From: Sinimarinibacterium flocculans
Lineage (GTDB): Bacteria; Pseudomonadota; Gammaproteobacteria; Nevskiales; Nevskiaceae
Assembly (NCBI RefSeq): GCF_003201205.1
Contig: NZ_QICN01000001.1
Location: 682,001-746,000 of the forward strand
Direction of reading: 5' to 3'
DNA: 64,000 nt
Of this stretch, positions 28,490-41,018 are shown piece by piece (positions within the stretch are counted from its first letter, which is position 1; each line of letters starts with the position of its first letter). The translations under genes were made by a program, and so were the position numbers. The notes below the pieces were generated by a model. It worked only from the letters and a program-made list of their open reading frames with translations, was not told the origin of the DNA and searched no databases.

Positions 28490-29614
28490 ATGAGCAAGCG
28501 CGACTACTACGAGGTCCTCGGCGTCTCCAAGCAGGCCGGCGAGGACGAGTTGAAGAAAGCCTACCGCCGCCTGGCGATGAAGTTCCACCCGGACCGCAAC
28601 CCGGGTGACGCGGCGGCCGAGGAGAAGTTCAAGGAGGCCAGCGAAGCCTACGAGGTGCTGACCGATGCGCAGCGCCGCGCGGTCTACGACAAGTACGGCC
28701 ACGAGGGGCTGCAGCGCGGCGGCGGTGCCGATTTCGGCGGCGGCGGCGGATTCGCCGACATCTTCGGCGACGTCTTCGCCGACATCTTCGGTGGCGGACG
28801 CTCGGGCGGTCCGCGGCGCGGGGCCGACCTGCGCTACATGATGGAGCTGAGCCTCGAGCAGGCCGTATTCGGCACCGCGGAGTCGATCCGGATTCCGAGC
28901 TGGGACGACTGCGGTGACTGCCACGGGCACGGCACGGCGGACGGCAAGAAGCCGGGCGCCTGCCCGACCTGCGGTGGCGCGGGACAGGTGCGGGTGCAGC
29001 AGGGCTTCTTCGTGCTGCAGCAGACCTGCCCCCAGTGTCGCGGCCGCGGCACCCTGGTCACCGATCCCTGCCGGACCTGTCGCGGTGCCGGCAAGACGCG
29101 GCGCGAGAAGACGCTGGAGGTGAAGATCCCCGCGGGTGTCGACACCGGTGATCGCATCCGTCTGAGCGGCGAGGGCGAACCCGGCGAGCGCGGCGCACCG
29201 GCGGGCGATCTGTACGTGCAGATCAACGTCAAGCCGCACGAGGTCTTCGACCGAGACGGCAACGACCTGCACTGCACCGTGCCGATCTCGATCGTCACGG
29301 CCGCCCTCGGCGGCGCGCTGGAAGTGCCGACGCTGGAGGGCCGCGTGTCCATCGATGTGCCGGAAGGCACGCAGAGCGGCCGCCAGTTCCGGCTGCGCGG
29401 GCGCGGGGTGCGTTCGGTGCGCAGCGCGCAGTCGGGCGATCTGTACTGCAACGTCATCGTCGAAACGCCGGTGCGCCTGTCGAAGGCGCAGAAGGACCTG
29501 CTGCGGCAGTTCGGCGACACGCTCGACGTCGAAGGGAGCCAGCACCATCCGGAAGCCAGCTCCTGGCTCGGCAAGGCCAAGCGCTTCTTCGACGATCTGA
29601 CCGGCGCCTCCTGA
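28490..29614 (+). CDS. dnaJ: Chaperone DnaJ (Hsp40)
   Basis: This 374-residue type I J protein has the J domain with HPD at 33-35, a Gly/Phe-rich linker with [13 protein letters not shown], and the zinc-binding region. That region holds four CxxCxGxG-type repeats ([32 protein letters not shown]), followed by the C-terminal client-binding domains. It stimulates DnaK ATPase. It lies 143 nt after dnaK, with a hairpin and a palindrome in the gap. Confidence 0.97.
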   Translation: MSKRDYYEVLGVSKQAGEDELKKAYRRLAMKFHPDRNPGDAAAEEKFKEASEAYEVLTDAQRRAVYDKYGHEGLQRGGGADFGGGGGFADIFGDVFADIFGGGRSGGPRRGADLRYMMELSLEQAVFGTAESIRIPSWDDCGDCHGHGTADGKKPGACPTCGGAGQVRVQQGFFVLQQTCPQCRGRGTLVTDPCRTCRGAGKTRREKTLEVKIPAGVDTGDRIRLSGEGEPGERGAPAGDLYVQINVKPHEVFDRDGNDLHCTVPISIVTAALGGALEVPTLEGRVSIDVPEGTQSGRQFRLRGRGVRSVRSAQSGDLYCNVIVETPVRLSKAQKDLLRQFGDTLDVEGSQHHPEASSWLGKAKRFFDDLTGAS

Positions 29615-29753
29615 GCGTTCCGGCGGTTCCGGCTGTAGAGAAAACCTACTCCGGAGCCCGTCTGGACGGAGCACGGGACCGCTCGGCGTCCCCTGGCGTT
29701 ACGGCGCGAACGGGCTTCTAGACTGGATTCCGAGTCACGCCGGGAGCGGGTAT

Positions 29754-31181
29754 TTGGCTGATTTCCTCAGCCTTTTGGGTCCATCGGGGTTCCTGCCGCA
29801 CGGATACTGTCTGTCGTGGTCGCCCCGGCTCGTCTGGACCATGGTGGTCAGCGACGCCGTCATCACGGCGTCCTACTACTCGATCCCGGTGGCGCTGGTG
29901 CACTTCGTGCGCCGCAACCGCGACCTGCGCTTCGACTGGATCTTCCTGATGTTCGGGGCGTTCATCTTCGCCTGCGGCACGACCCACCTGATCGCGATTC
30001 TCAATATCTGGCGGCCGGCCTACTGGTTCGATGCCGGCATCAAGCTGGCGACGGCGCTGATCTCGCTGACCACGGCGGTTTTCCTGTGGCCGCTGTTGCC
30101 CAAGGTGTCGCGCTTCCTCGCGGAGCGGAAACAGGCGGAGGCCGATCTCGACTCGGCGAACCGCCGGCTGACGGAATCGCTGACGCTGCTGCGTCGTCGG
30201 ACGCGTGAACTCGATACGCTCAGCCATCTCGGCACCCTGTTGCAGAAGTGCGTGAATGCCGACGAACTGGCGGCGATGGCCGCACGCGCCGCGGGCGATC
30301 TGTCGATCGGCGCTGGCGGCGCCGTCTACCTCAACGAGGCCGGCGCCACGCACTGGCGCGCCGCCGCGCGCTGGGGTGACGCGGAGGGCGAGTGCGGCGA
30401 CTTCGATCCGGAGCAGTGCGCGGTGCTCAAGGGGGAGGCGGTCGCCTGCGTCTCCTGCGCCCCGGCCGGTGAGCGCTCTCCGGCCGCGGGACGCAGCATC
30501 TGCGTGCCGCTGCGGGCGAAGTCGGAGACGCTCGGCGTCCTGCAGTTCCGCGGCGTGCCGGCGCCGGACGACGGCCACGCCAGAATGCTGATGCAGACGC
30601 TCGCCGGCCGGGTGGCGCTGGCCCTGTCGAATCTGCGGCTGCGCGAGAACCTGCTCGAACTGTCGATGCGCGATCCGCTGACGGGCCTGTTCAACCGTCG
30701 TCATCTCGACAGCGCCTTGCCCATCCAGGAACGGCGCGCGCGCGCGAACGGCACGAGCCTGGGGGTGATCGCCTTCGATCTCGACTGCTTCAAGGAGCTG
30801 AACGACACCTACGGACACGACGCCGGCGACACGGCCCTGCAGGAATTCGCACAGATCCTGCGCGACACGTCGCGCGCCGACGACATCGCCTGCCGTTCCG
30901 GCGGCGAGGAGTTCGTCGTAGTGCTGCCGGGAACCACCGTCGAAGGGGCGCTACGGCGTGCCGAGCGCGTCCGCGAGGCGCTCGCGGGCAGCGGCCTGCA
31001 GCATGGCACGATCCGCTTGCCCGCGATCACCGTGTCGGCAGGCGTCGCCGCCTATCCGGATCACGGGTCGAACCTGGCGGAGGTACTGCGTGCCGCCGAT
31101 CAGGCCCTGTATCGCGCCAAGGACAGCGGGCGCAACCGCAGCGTGCTGGCTGGCGCCGCCTGCGCCGACGGGCTCAGCTGA
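29754..31181 (+). CDS. Diguanylate cyclase with ethylene-receptor-like membrane domain
   Basis: This 475-residue protein has three parts. Residues 1-118 form a three-helix membrane domain very like the ethylene-binding domain of plant ETR1: [26 protein letters not shown]. Asp34, Tyr41, Ile71, Cys74 and His78 match ETR1 Asp25, Tyr32, Ile62, Cys65 and His69 with a constant offset of nine; Cys and His are the Cu(I) ligands. A coiled linker and a GAF-like domain (about 155-295) follow. The C-terminal GGDEF domain has SGGEEF (382-387) and an inhibitory RxxD site (374-377) five residues before it, so it should be active and product-inhibited. The start is TTG at 29754 with GGGAG upstream. It stands alone and its last 8 nt overlap the convergent sthA. 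Confidence 0.88.
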   Translation: MADFLSLLGPSGFLPHGYCLSWSPRLVWTMVVSDAVITASYYSIPVALVHFVRRNRDLRFDWIFLMFGAFIFACGTTHLIAILNIWRPAYWFDAGIKLATALISLTTAVFLWPLLPKVSRFLAERKQAEADLDSANRRLTESLTLLRRRTRELDTLSHLGTLLQKCVNADELAAMAARAAGDLSIGAGGAVYLNEAGATHWRAAARWGDAEGECGDFDPEQCAVLKGEAVACVSCAPAGERSPAAGRSICVPLRAKSETLGVLQFRGVPAPDDGHARMLMQTLAGRVALALSNLRLRENLLELSMRDPLTGLFNRRHLDSALPIQERRARANGTSLGVIAFDLDCFKELNDTYGHDAGDTALQEFAQILRDTSRADDIACRSGGEEFVVVLPGTTVEGALRRAERVREALAGSGLQHGTIRLPAITVSAGVAAYPDHGSNLAEVLRAADQALYRAKDSGRNRSVLAGAACADGLS

Positions 31182-32607
31182 GCCGGTTCAGGCCGTTGTG
31201 CGCGGCGACGCGGTAGGCCTCCGCCATCGTCGGATAGTTGAAGGTCGTGTCGACGAAGTAGCGCATGCTGTTGCGCGCCGGATCGGCCATGACCGTCTGG
31301 CCGATGTGCACGATCTCCGAGGCGCGGTCGCCGAAGCAGTGCACGCCGAGCACCTGCAGCGTTTCGGCGTGGAACAGGATCTTGAGCATGCCGGTCGTCT
31401 GCTGTGCCATCTGCGCGCGGGCGATGTGCTTGAACGAGGCGCGCCCCGCCTCGTAGGGCACCCGCGCCTCGCGCAGTTCGCGCTCGGAGGCGCCCACGGA
31501 GGAGATCTCCGGAATGGTGTAGATCCCGCTCGGAATCGTCTCCAGCCGTTGCGGCGGCAGTGCGGGGTCGAGCAGGTGCTGTGCGGCGAAGCGGCCCTGC
31601 ACGTAAGCGGCGCTGGCCAGCGCTGGCGGACCGATGACGTCGCCGACGGCATAGATGTGCGGCACGGCGGTCTGGAAGTGGGCGTTCACTTCGAGCTGCC
31701 CGCGGCCGTTGGGCTCGATGCCGAGCGCGGCAAGGTTCATCTGGTCGGTGTTGCCGGTCCGCCCGTTGGCCCAGAGCAGCACGTCCGACCGGATCCTGCG
31801 GCCCGATTTCAGTCTCAGCACGACGCCCTTGGCCGGCGTCTCGATGCCGTCGAACTGCTCGTTGTGCCGGATGATGCAGCCCTGTTCGCGCAGGTGGTAG
31901 GACAGGGCTTCCGTGATTTCTTCGTCGAGGAACGACAGCAGCCGCTCCTGGGTATTGACCAGCGTGACCTTGACGCCGAGGTTGACGAAGATGGAGGCGT
32001 ACTCGCAGCCGATCACCCCGGCGCCGTAGATCGTCACCGAGAACGGATGATCGGGGTAGTCTAGGATGCTGTCGCTGTCGCGGATGTTCGGATGCGAGAA
32101 GTCCAGCTCGGCCGGATGGTAGGGGCGGGAGCCGGTGGCGATGACGAAGTGCTCGGACACGACCTGCTGCACGGTGCCGTCGTGGCGCTCGATCGACAGG
32201 GTATGGGCATCGACGAAGCGGGCATGCCCTTCGAGCACCGGCACGCGATTGCGTTCGTAGTGGCGGCGACGGTTCGCGACCTGGGCCTCGACCGCCTTGT
32301 CCTTGCTGTGCAGGAGTTGCGGATAGCTCAGGCGCAGTTCGCTGCGGTAGTCGCGCAGCAGCGGGTTGGCGCGGATGTCGCTGAGCTGCTGCACCGCGTG
32401 ACGCAGGGCCTTGCTCGGAATCGTGCCCCAGTGAGTGCAGCCGCCGCCGACTTCGGTGAAGCGCTCGACGACGGCGACGCGCCGGCCGCGCTTGGCGGCC
32501 ATCATCGCCGCGCCTTCGCCGCCGGGGCCGGTACCGATGACGACGACGTCGTAACGGTCGGCGCGTGTGCGCCGTCTAGCGCCGGCGCCGGCCTTCGAGC
32601 GCTTCAT
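31174..32607 (-). CDS. sthA: Soluble pyridine nucleotide transhydrogenase
   Basis: This roughly 477-residue flavoprotein is related to lipoamide dehydrogenase and balances NADH and [16 protein letters not shown] binds FAD. The normal redox pair CxxxxC reads CTHWGT (Cys57, second Cys replaced by Thr), which is typical for SthA and means no disulfide chemistry. The second nucleotide site is [15 protein letters not shown]. The start at 32607 overlaps the ParA gene by 32 nt; a slightly longer start at 32643 is possible. The end overlaps the convergent cyclase gene by 8 nt. Confidence 0.93.
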   Translation of the reverse strand: MKRSKAGAGARRRTRADRYDVVVIGTGPGGEGAAMMAAKRGRRVAVVERFTEVGGGCTHWGTIPSKALRHAVQQLSDIRANPLLRDYRSELRLSYPQLLHSKDKAVEAQVANRRRHYERNRVPVLEGHARFVDAHTLSIERHDGTVQQVVSEHFVIATGSRPYHPAELDFSHPNIRDSDSILDYPDHPFSVTIYGAGVIGCEYASIFVNLGVKVTLVNTQERLLSFLDEEITEALSYHLREQGCIIRHNEQFDGIETPAKGVVLRLKSGRRIRSDVLLWANGRTGNTDQMNLAALGIEPNGRGQLEVNAHFQTAVPHIYAVGDVIGPPALASAAYVQGRFAAQHLLDPALPPQRLETIPSGIYTIPEISSVGASERELREARVPYEAGRASFKHIARAQMAQQTTGMLKILFHAETLQVLGVHCFGDRASEIVHIGQTVMADPARNSMRYFVDTTFNYPTMAEAYRVAAHNGLNRLS

Positions 32608-33352
32608 AGAGGGCGAGGTACTCCTGCGTGACGCGATGTCCACGGTCGAGGAACACGAGCGGCCGGTGGCTTTCGTGCGACTCCTTCACGCGCACCGAGG
32701 TGCCGAGGGTTTGCGGCAGCAGCGGCTGGCCCTCGGCCTTGAGTTCCTCGACCAGTCGCGTTGGCAGCTTCGAGCGCGACTGGAACTGGTTGACGACGAT
32801 GCCCTCGATCTGCAGGTCCTCGTTGTGATCGGCGCGGATCTCGTGGATGTTGTCGATCAGCGTGTACAGGGCCTGGCGCGCGAACTCGTCGCAGTCGAAC
32901 GGGATCAGCACGCGCTCGGCGGCGATCAGCGCGGAGCGCGAATAGAAGTTCAACGCCGGCGGCGTGTCGACGAAGACCGCGTCGTAGCCCCGCAGTTTGC
33001 GCAGCGCATCGCGGAACTTGTAGATCTTCTGCTTGGATTCGAGCTTGACCGCCAGCTCGTCGAGGCGCGGATCGGCGGCGACGACGTCGAGGCTCTCGAA
33101 CGGCGTGTTGCTCGCGTAGGTGACGAACGGCGGCGGGCTCAGCGAGAAGCTCAGCGTCGACTCGAAGAAATCCCCGATCGTGCGGTCGGGCGGCTGCTCT
33201 GCCGCGCCGCACAGGTATTGCGTGGCGTTGCCCTGCGTGTCGAGATCGATGACCAGCGTGCGCAAGCCTTTCGACGCGGCGATCGCCGCAAGATTGCAGA
33301 CGATGGTCGTCTTGCCGACACCGCCTTTCTGATTGAACACCACTCTGATCAA
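32576..33352 (-). CDS. ParA-family ATPase
   Basis: This 258-residue protein has the deviant Walker A KGGVGKTT (9-16) directly at the N-terminus, plus [11 protein letters not shown] and [11 protein letters not shown]. No ParB, parS site or replication gene is near, so it is not a standard plasmid or chromosome partition pair. Orphan ParA proteins position membrane or secretion machinery in several bacteria. It is encoded ahead of sthA with overlapping ends, suggesting co-translation, but a shared function is not obvious. Confidence 0.88.
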   Translation of the reverse strand: MIRVVFNQKGGVGKTTIVCNLAAIAASKGLRTLVIDLDTQGNATQYLCGAAEQPPDRTIGDFFESTLSFSLSPPPFVTYASNTPFESLDVVAADPRLDELAVKLESKQKIYKFRDALRKLRGYDAVFVDTPPALNFYSRSALIAAERVLIPFDCDEFARQALYTLIDNIHEIRADHNEDLQIEGIVVNQFQSRSKLPTRLVEELKAEGQPLLPQTLGTSVRVKESHESHRPLVFLDRGHRVTQEYLALYEALEGRRRR

Positions 33353-33503
33353 CGCCGTCTCCGTAGTCGCGTCATGGGGCCGTGCCCCGGACTCGCACGG
33401 ACCGTGCCGCGCGGCGCAAAGAATAACCGCAGGCCGGGGCGCAGTGGCGACCGCGGCGCCGCGGGCGGCATACTCGGGTCACATCCAACGCGGGGAGTGA
33501 CGC

Positions 33504-34196
33504 ATGGACGAGACGGGAATTCGCAGTGTGGGGGTCGACCGGGCCTCGGCCTGGATCGGTGAGGGCTGGGCCCTGTTCAAGCGCGCCCCTGGCCTGTGGA
33601 TCGCCATCCTGGTGATCTATTTCGTCATCGCCATCGTCGCGGGGCTGATTCCGGTGGTCGGGTCGCTGGCCTTCTCCCTGTTCGCTCCGGTGTTCACCTA
33701 CGGCTTTCTGGCCGGTGCGCGCGATCTCGATGCCGGACAGGCGCTGAAGATCGAGCACCTGTTCGCCGGCTTCAGCAGTCCGCGCCTGGGCAGCCTCGTG
33801 GTGCTCGGTGTGCTGAGTCTGGTCGTCGGCGTCGGGCTGGCGCTGGTTGCCGGCTTCGGTCTGGCCGGAGCCTTCGCCGGTGCGGCGGACGGCGGCGGCG
33901 GCCTGCTGACGCTGCTGGTGATGCTCGTCGTGCTGCTGGTCATGCTGGTGCTGATCGCAGCGCTGTTCTTCGCCACGCCGCTGGTCGGCTTTGCGGGAAC
34001 GGGGCCGGTCGATGCGGTGAAACTGAGCTTCGCCGCCACGATCCGCAACTGGCTGCCGCTGCTGGTCTGGGGGCTGATCGGACTGGTTCTGACCTTCGTC
34101 GGATCGATCCCCTTCGGCCTGGGGCTGCTGGTGGTCGTGCCGCTGTTGACGGCGAGCTACTGGTGCGTCTGCCGCGACGTGCTTGGCGTGAGCTGA
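33504..34196 (+). CDS. Integral membrane protein, BPSS1780-like
   Basis: This 230-residue protein has about six hydrophobic helices. It starts with a polar segment (RASAWIGEGWALFKRAPGLWI), followed by alternating hydrophobic stretches and a short Gly-rich loop (GAADGGGG). The N-terminal pattern and a conserved KLSFAATIRNW before the fifth helix match the uncharacterised BPSS1780 membrane family. No function is known. A bidirectional terminator separates it from acnA. Confidence 0.75.
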   Translation: MDETGIRSVGVDRASAWIGEGWALFKRAPGLWIAILVIYFVIAIVAGLIPVVGSLAFSLFAPVFTYGFLAGARDLDAGQALKIEHLFAGFSSPRLGSLVVLGVLSLVVGVGLALVAGFGLAGAFAGAADGGGGLLTLLVMLVVLLVMLVLIAALFFATPLVGFAGTGPVDAVKLSFAATIRNWLPLLVWGLIGLVLTFVGSIPFGLGLLVVVPLLTASYWCVCRDVLGVS

Positions 34197-34228
34197 ACCG
34201 CGCGCCTCGCGCGGTTTCCAGAAAGCAG

Positions 34229-34250
34229 AAGGCCCGCTTGCGCGGGCCTT
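34229..34250. terminator. Bidirectional terminator between the BPSS1780-like gene and acnA
   Basis: A perfect 9-bp stem AAGGCCCGC/GCGGGCCTT with loop TTGC lies 33 nt past one stop codon and 27 nt past the convergent acnA stop. Pyrimidine-rich tails flank it on both strands. Confidence 0.7.
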
Positions 34251-34276
34251 CCGTCAATCACCGCTCCGGCGCCTGA

Positions 34277-36937
<2,661 letters not shown>

Positions 36938-36984
36938 GGCTAGGGACTCCCGGAAGTCTTGAGGGGATGGCTTGAGGTCAGCGC

Positions 36985-37021
36985 TCGCACCCGGCGGGTG
37001 CGAATGGGGGGCGAAATTATA
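36985..37021 (-). promoter_or_regulatory. acnA promoter -10 and leader hairpin
   Basis: On the minus strand TATAAT (37016-37021) is followed a few bases later by a perfect hairpin, TCGCACCC-GGC-GGGTGCGA (36985-37003), which would fall at the very 5' end of the acnA leader about 48 nt before the start codon. No good -35 is seen. The hairpin could protect the mRNA or bind a regulator. Confidence 0.45.
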
Positions 37022-37126
37022 GCGGAAACAAGGTCCGGCCCGGTCCTGCCGGTGCGGCGTGAGGCAACGGGTTCAGGCACCCGGATCGTCCGCGCCACGG
37101 CAGCGGCGGCGGATGTCGAACCACAC

Positions 37127-38563
37127 TCAGGTATCCGCCGGCGTCGCCCCTGCGGTCGCGTCGTCCACCGCCGGAGGCGCTTCGTCGACGGCCGGCTCGG
37201 CCGCCGTTTCGTCGGACATCGCATCGGCAGACGACGGCTCGCCGTCCAGCCCGGGTGCGCTGTCGTCGGCCGGCTCGGACAGGTCTTCGGTCATTGCGGG
37301 GGGCTCGTCGCCCGGCGGCAAGTCGGGCGCGTCTTCGGTGAAGACGGGCTCGCTGAAGACATCGGTCTCGGATGCCGGCTCGGATGTTGCAGCGGGGGGC
37401 TGCAGGGAGATCTCCGGCACCGGTTCGAGGACCGCCGGCTCGACGACCGGCTCGGCCGGCGCTGCCGCGTGCGGGTGCGGAATGCGCCAGATGCCGTCGC
37501 CGAAACCGCGGTTGGAGACGAAGTAGATCCAGGCGCCCGACGGCGACACCCGCGGGAAGACGTCGTGGGAGCCGTTGGTCGTGAGCTGCATGCCGTCGCC
37601 GCCGAGGCGCGACACGATCCAGACATCGTAGTTGTGGACACCGTCGGCGTCGCGGCCGTCGGCCGCAGCGAAGACCACGTACTTGCCGTCCGGGCTCCAG
37701 TGCGGATGCCGCTTCGGCAGGCGCCGTCCGTTGGCATCGAGCGGAATCTTGCCGAAGGTGAGCTGGACCGGATTGACGCCGCTGGTGGGCATCGCCCAGA
37801 TCTGTCCGTTGGTGCCGACGAAGGCGATCTCTTCGCCGGAAGGGGAGATCGCCGGATCGCTGCCTTCGCGCAGCAGCACCGGATAGACCAGGCTTCCGCC
37901 CAGTGCCCAGATCTGGCTGTTGCCGGCGCCGGCGTAACGGGGCAGGTAGCTGTAGCTCATCGTGCCGTCGTCGGCAACGCTCGGCGACGAGAGCTGGGCG
38001 TCCGAAGTCTGACGGACCACGGCGATGCCGCCTGGGCGCTCCGCGGAAATCCGGAACAGGTCGACCCCGTTCGGGCGGATCCGATTCGAGGAGAACGTCA
38101 GTGTGCTGTCCGGCCCGAAGGCGGGGAACAGGTCGAGCGACTGTCCGGGCGTGATCTGCGTGATGCCCTCGGTGGCGAAGCGCAGTGCCACGAGGCTGGA
38201 TACACCGGGGCGTCGCGGCGAGTCGTCGTCCTTTTTCTTCTTCTTGCCGTCGGTCTCTTCCGCCGGATCGTCCGGGCGCTCGGACAACAGCGGGAAGGCC
38301 ATCAGCGAACCGTTCGTGGCCAGCGTGAGGCCGTCGATGTAGCGCTCATCCGCGTCGAGTCGCCAGATCAGCGCGGCCGCGGGAACGCCCACGTCGGTGA
38401 CGTCGCCCCAGGATCGCACCTGCACTTCGCGAACGCCGACGCCGTCGCGGCCGACATAGCTCGTCAGTCGCGACTGCAGCCTGACGTTTTCCGGCGGCGC
38501 GCTCGCGCAGGCCGCAAGCGTTCCTGCGCAGACGGCCGCAAGCAGGCCTGCATGACTCTTCAT
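37127..38563 (-). CDS. TolB-like beta-propeller lipoprotein
   Basis: This predicted 478-residue lipoprotein has a signal ending TLAACAS, with lipobox L-A-A-C. The body consists of PD40/TolB-type propeller repeats (ISPSGEEIAFVG, WSPDGKYVVFAA, VSPSGAWIYFVSNR). The last ~110 residues are low-complexity, rich in Pro, Glu, Asp and Ala, and are unlikely to fold. A Lys-rich loop (DGKKKKKDDD) interrupts the first half. It lies 47 nt downstream of mnmA on the same strand. Its role is unknown; TolB itself is elsewhere. Confidence 0.75.
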   Translation of the reverse strand: MKSHAGLLAAVCAGTLAACASAPPENVRLQSRLTSYVGRDGVGVREVQVRSWGDVTDVGVPAAALIWRLDADERYIDGLTLATNGSLMAFPLLSERPDDPAEETDGKKKKKDDDSPRRPGVSSLVALRFATEGITQITPGQSLDLFPAFGPDSTLTFSSNRIRPNGVDLFRISAERPGGIAVVRQTSDAQLSSPSVADDGTMSYSYLPRYAGAGNSQIWALGGSLVYPVLLREGSDPAISPSGEEIAFVGTNGQIWAMPTSGVNPVQLTFGKIPLDANGRRLPKRHPHWSPDGKYVVFAAADGRDADGVHNYDVWIVSRLGGDGMQLTTNGSHDVFPRVSPSGAWIYFVSNRGFGDGIWRIPHPHAAAPAEPVVEPAVLEPVPEISLQPPAATSEPASETDVFSEPVFTEDAPDLPPGDEPPAMTEDLSEPADDSAPGLDGEPSSADAMSDETAAEPAVDEAPPAVDDATAGATPADT

Positions 38564-38610
38564 TTCCCCCACCCCTGACTGAAATCCCCGTACGTACGCG
38601 GGGAAGCCTA

Positions 38611-39726
38611 TCAGACCGCTTCCAGAATTTCGCCCGCGCCGAGGCAGCGCGGACCGTCGTAGAGCACGCAGTACTGCCCGGCGACGACGGCACGTTGCGG
38701 CGATGCGAAGTCGACGACGACACCCTCGGCGTCGAATCGCGCGCGGCACGGCTGGGGCGACTGGCGATGACGGATGCGGGCGAGCAGCGGCGCATCGGGT
38801 GCCGGGGGTGACGCGAGCCAGTTGAAGCCCGCAGTGCGCAGCCGCCGAGACATCAGCAGCGGATGCGAGGGATCCTGCGAGGCCGTCAGGATGTTGCGCG
38901 AGGCATCCTTCGCGACGACGTACCACGGCGCCTCGCGCGCATCGCGCCGGCCGCCGATCCCGAGTCCGCGACGCTGGCCGAGCGTGTAGTACATCAGGCC
39001 CTGGTGCGTGCCGACCTGTCGACCGCGGTCGTCGACGATCGGGCCCGGATCCGGCTGCAGATAACGTCCGAGAAAGTCGCGGAACTCGCGCTCGCCGATG
39101 AAGCAGATGCCGGTCGAATCCTTCTTGCGATGGACCGGCAAACCGGCGCGCGTCGCCAGCTCGCGGACCTGCGGCTTGGTCAGCTCCCCGATCGGAAACA
39201 TCGTGCGATGCAGATGCTCGCGTCGCACCGCGGCGAGAAAGTAGGTCTGGTCCTTGTTGCCGTCGGCGGCGAGCCGCAGTTCCGGGCCGTCGTCGCCGTG
39301 ACGGATGCGCGCGTAGTGTCCGGTGGCGATGTCGTCGGCGCCCAGGCGCAGCGCGTATTCGCGAAACGGCTGGAACTTGATCTCGCGGTTGCACAGCATG
39401 TCGGGATTCGGCGTCTTGCCGGCGGCGTAGTCGGCGAGGAAGCGCTGGAACACGCGGTCCCGGTATTCGGCGGAGAAGTCGACGCGATGCAGCGGGATGT
39501 CGAGCTCCTCGCAGACGCGACGCGCATCCTGGAAGTCCTCGGCCGCCGTGCAGTAACCCTGCTCGTCCTCGGTCCAGTTGCTCATGAACACGCCCGAGAC
39601 GCGATAGCCCTGCTCGCGTAGCAGCCAGGCGCTGACCGCGGAATCGACGCCTCCGGACAGGCCGACGATCACGTGACGGCCGTCTGCCCGGGCATGCCGG
39701 CTCACGGATGTCGGCGCAGCAGCCAC
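38611..39726 (-). CDS. mnmA: tRNA-specific 2-thiouridylase MnmA
   Basis: This 371-residue enzyme thiolates U34 of tRNA-Lys, -Glu and -Gln. The PP-loop ATP site is GLSGGVDSA (22-30). The catalytic cysteines sit in NPDMLCNREIKF and STGICFIGER, and KDQTYFL is conserved. It follows the Nudix gene by 5 nt, so it is likely read from the gsp transcript. The start at 39726 adds about 17 residues before the usual RHVIVGLSGG; a shorter start is possible. Confidence 0.95.
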   Translation of the reverse strand: MAAAPTSVSRHARADGRHVIVGLSGGVDSAVSAWLLREQGYRVSGVFMSNWTEDEQGYCTAAEDFQDARRVCEELDIPLHRVDFSAEYRDRVFQRFLADYAAGKTPNPDMLCNREIKFQPFREYALRLGADDIATGHYARIRHGDDGPELRLAADGNKDQTYFLAAVRREHLHRTMFPIGELTKPQVRELATRAGLPVHRKKDSTGICFIGEREFRDFLGRYLQPDPGPIVDDRGRQVGTHQGLMYYTLGQRRGLGIGGRRDAREAPWYVVAKDASRNILTASQDPSHPLLMSRRLRTAGFNWLASPPAPDAPLLARIRHRQSPQPCRARFDAEGVVVDFASPQRAVVAGQYCVLYDGPRCLGAGEILEAV

Positions 39727-39731
39727 GGTCG

Positions 39732-40175
39732 CTACAGGTGAGCGATCAGGCTCAGGGGGTAGCGCACGCCGGCGAGGTAGTCGTCGACGCAGCGCAGCAC
39801 CATCGGGCTGCGATGGCGCTCGTGACTGGCCGCGATCTCGTCACGCGTCAGCCAGAGGGCGCGGGCGATGCCGTCGTCGAGGGCGAGTTCGGAACGCTCG
39901 CATCGCGCATCGGCCGCGAAGGCAATGCGCAGGAAGCCGTAGCCCAGGCCCGGCGGGTCGACATGGTAGAGGCCGAGCACATGCGTGGGCTCGACTTCCC
40001 AGCGCGTTTCCTCGAGCGTTTCGCGGCGCGCACCTTCGATCAGCGTTTCTCCCTGTTCCCAGTGGCCGGCCGGCTGGTTCAGGCGCATCTCGCCGGCGAT
40101 CCGTTCCTCGACGATCAGGAAACGGCCGTCGCGCTCGACGACGCAGGCGACGACGACGTGCGGTGACCAGTTCAT
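39732..40175 (-). CDS. Nudix hydrolase, NudJ-like
   Basis: This 147-residue protein is closest in layout to NudJ (HMP-PP/phosphatase Nudix). The Nudix box reads GHWEQGETLIEGARRETLEETRWE, shown here in two landmarks: GHWEQGETLIEGAR and RETLEETRWE. It keeps the REx2EE metal ligands, but the late Gly of the box is Arg. It starts within the last four bases of gspN (ATGA overlap) and precedes mnmA, the same nudJ-mnmA pairing seen in E. coli. Confidence 0.88.
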   Translation of the reverse strand: MNWSPHVVVACVVERDGRFLIVEERIAGEMRLNQPAGHWEQGETLIEGARRETLEETRWEVEPTHVLGLYHVDPPGLGYGFLRIAFAADARCERSELALDDGIARALWLTRDEIAASHERHRSPMVLRCVDDYLAGVRYPLSLIAHL

Positions 40176-41014
40176 CCGGGAAGCAGGTAGCTGGGGCGCT
40201 GATCGTCGTCGGCCGCCGGTGTCTGGACATCTTCGGCCGGCACGGCGCCATCGGTGGCCGGCCGCGCGCGGCCGGTCTGCCGGATGCGGTGATAACCGCT
40301 GGCATCGGGCTGGCCCAGGGAGCGCAGCAGGTTGCCGACCATCGGCGGCGCATCGGGCGCCGCACGCAGCTGCAGGTCCACGTCGTAGCCGCCTTCGTTC
40401 GACATGCGTGCGCTGCCGCGCACCTCGACCGCTCCCTTGAGGGTGCCGACGTTGGCGACGATCCCGTCTTCGGCGTCTTCGATCTGCGCCTCGAAGTCGC
40501 CCAGCACCACGGGCTCGCGGCCCAGTGCCCACGACAGACCGATCACCTGCAGGCGTCCCTGCGCAGAGCGTGGCCACTGGTCAACCAGCTTGAGCGACAC
40601 GAGGTCCAGGCCGACTTGCCCGTTCACCGGAATGAAGGGCAGGCCGGCGATGCCTGCCAGCGAGCGCAGATCGCCGCTGGCGCGGGTGTCCTTCAGCCGC
40701 ACCATGCCGCCGAGACCGATTCCGGCGACGCCGTCGAGCAGCAGAGGGGGGCTGTCGGTGGCGATCGCGTAGCTGGCGCGCCCCAGCAGCAGGCTGGCGG
40801 GCGCGAAGCGCCAGCGCAGGTCGCGCGCAACGACCTGGCGTCCCCTTGATATCTGCGTGGCCGCACCGGACAGCAGGCTGCCGGAGACACCGTGTGCCTG
40901 CACCGGAATGCGGTCGCCGGCAAACCATCCGAGCAGCGAGGCTGCCGGTGCGTGCGCGACCAGCCCGACGAGAAAGCTGAGCAGTGCGGCGATCAGGACG
41001 TATCGAAGCTTCAT
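40172..41014 (-). CDS. gspN: Type II secretion protein GspN
   Basis: This 280-residue protein has an N-terminal membrane anchor (YVLIAALLSFLVGLVAHAP) and a periplasmic beta-rich body with GVSGSLLSGAA and LRWRFAPASLLLGR. This fits GspN, an optional inner-membrane component of the T2SS. The C-terminus is Pro/Asp-rich. It is the last gsp gene, 4 nt after gspM, and overlaps the Nudix gene by 4 nt. Confidence 0.85.
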   Translation of the reverse strand: MKLRYVLIAALLSFLVGLVAHAPAASLLGWFAGDRIPVQAHGVSGSLLSGAATQISRGRQVVARDLRWRFAPASLLLGRASYAIATDSPPLLLDGVAGIGLGGMVRLKDTRASGDLRSLAGIAGLPFIPVNGQVGLDLVSLKLVDQWPRSAQGRLQVIGLSWALGREPVVLGDFEAQIEDAEDGIVANVGTLKGAVEVRGSARMSNEGGYDVDLQLRAAPDAPPMVGNLLRSLGQPDASGYHRIRQTGRARPATDGAVPAEDVQTPAADDDQRPSYLLPG

Positions 41015-41018
41015 GCGC

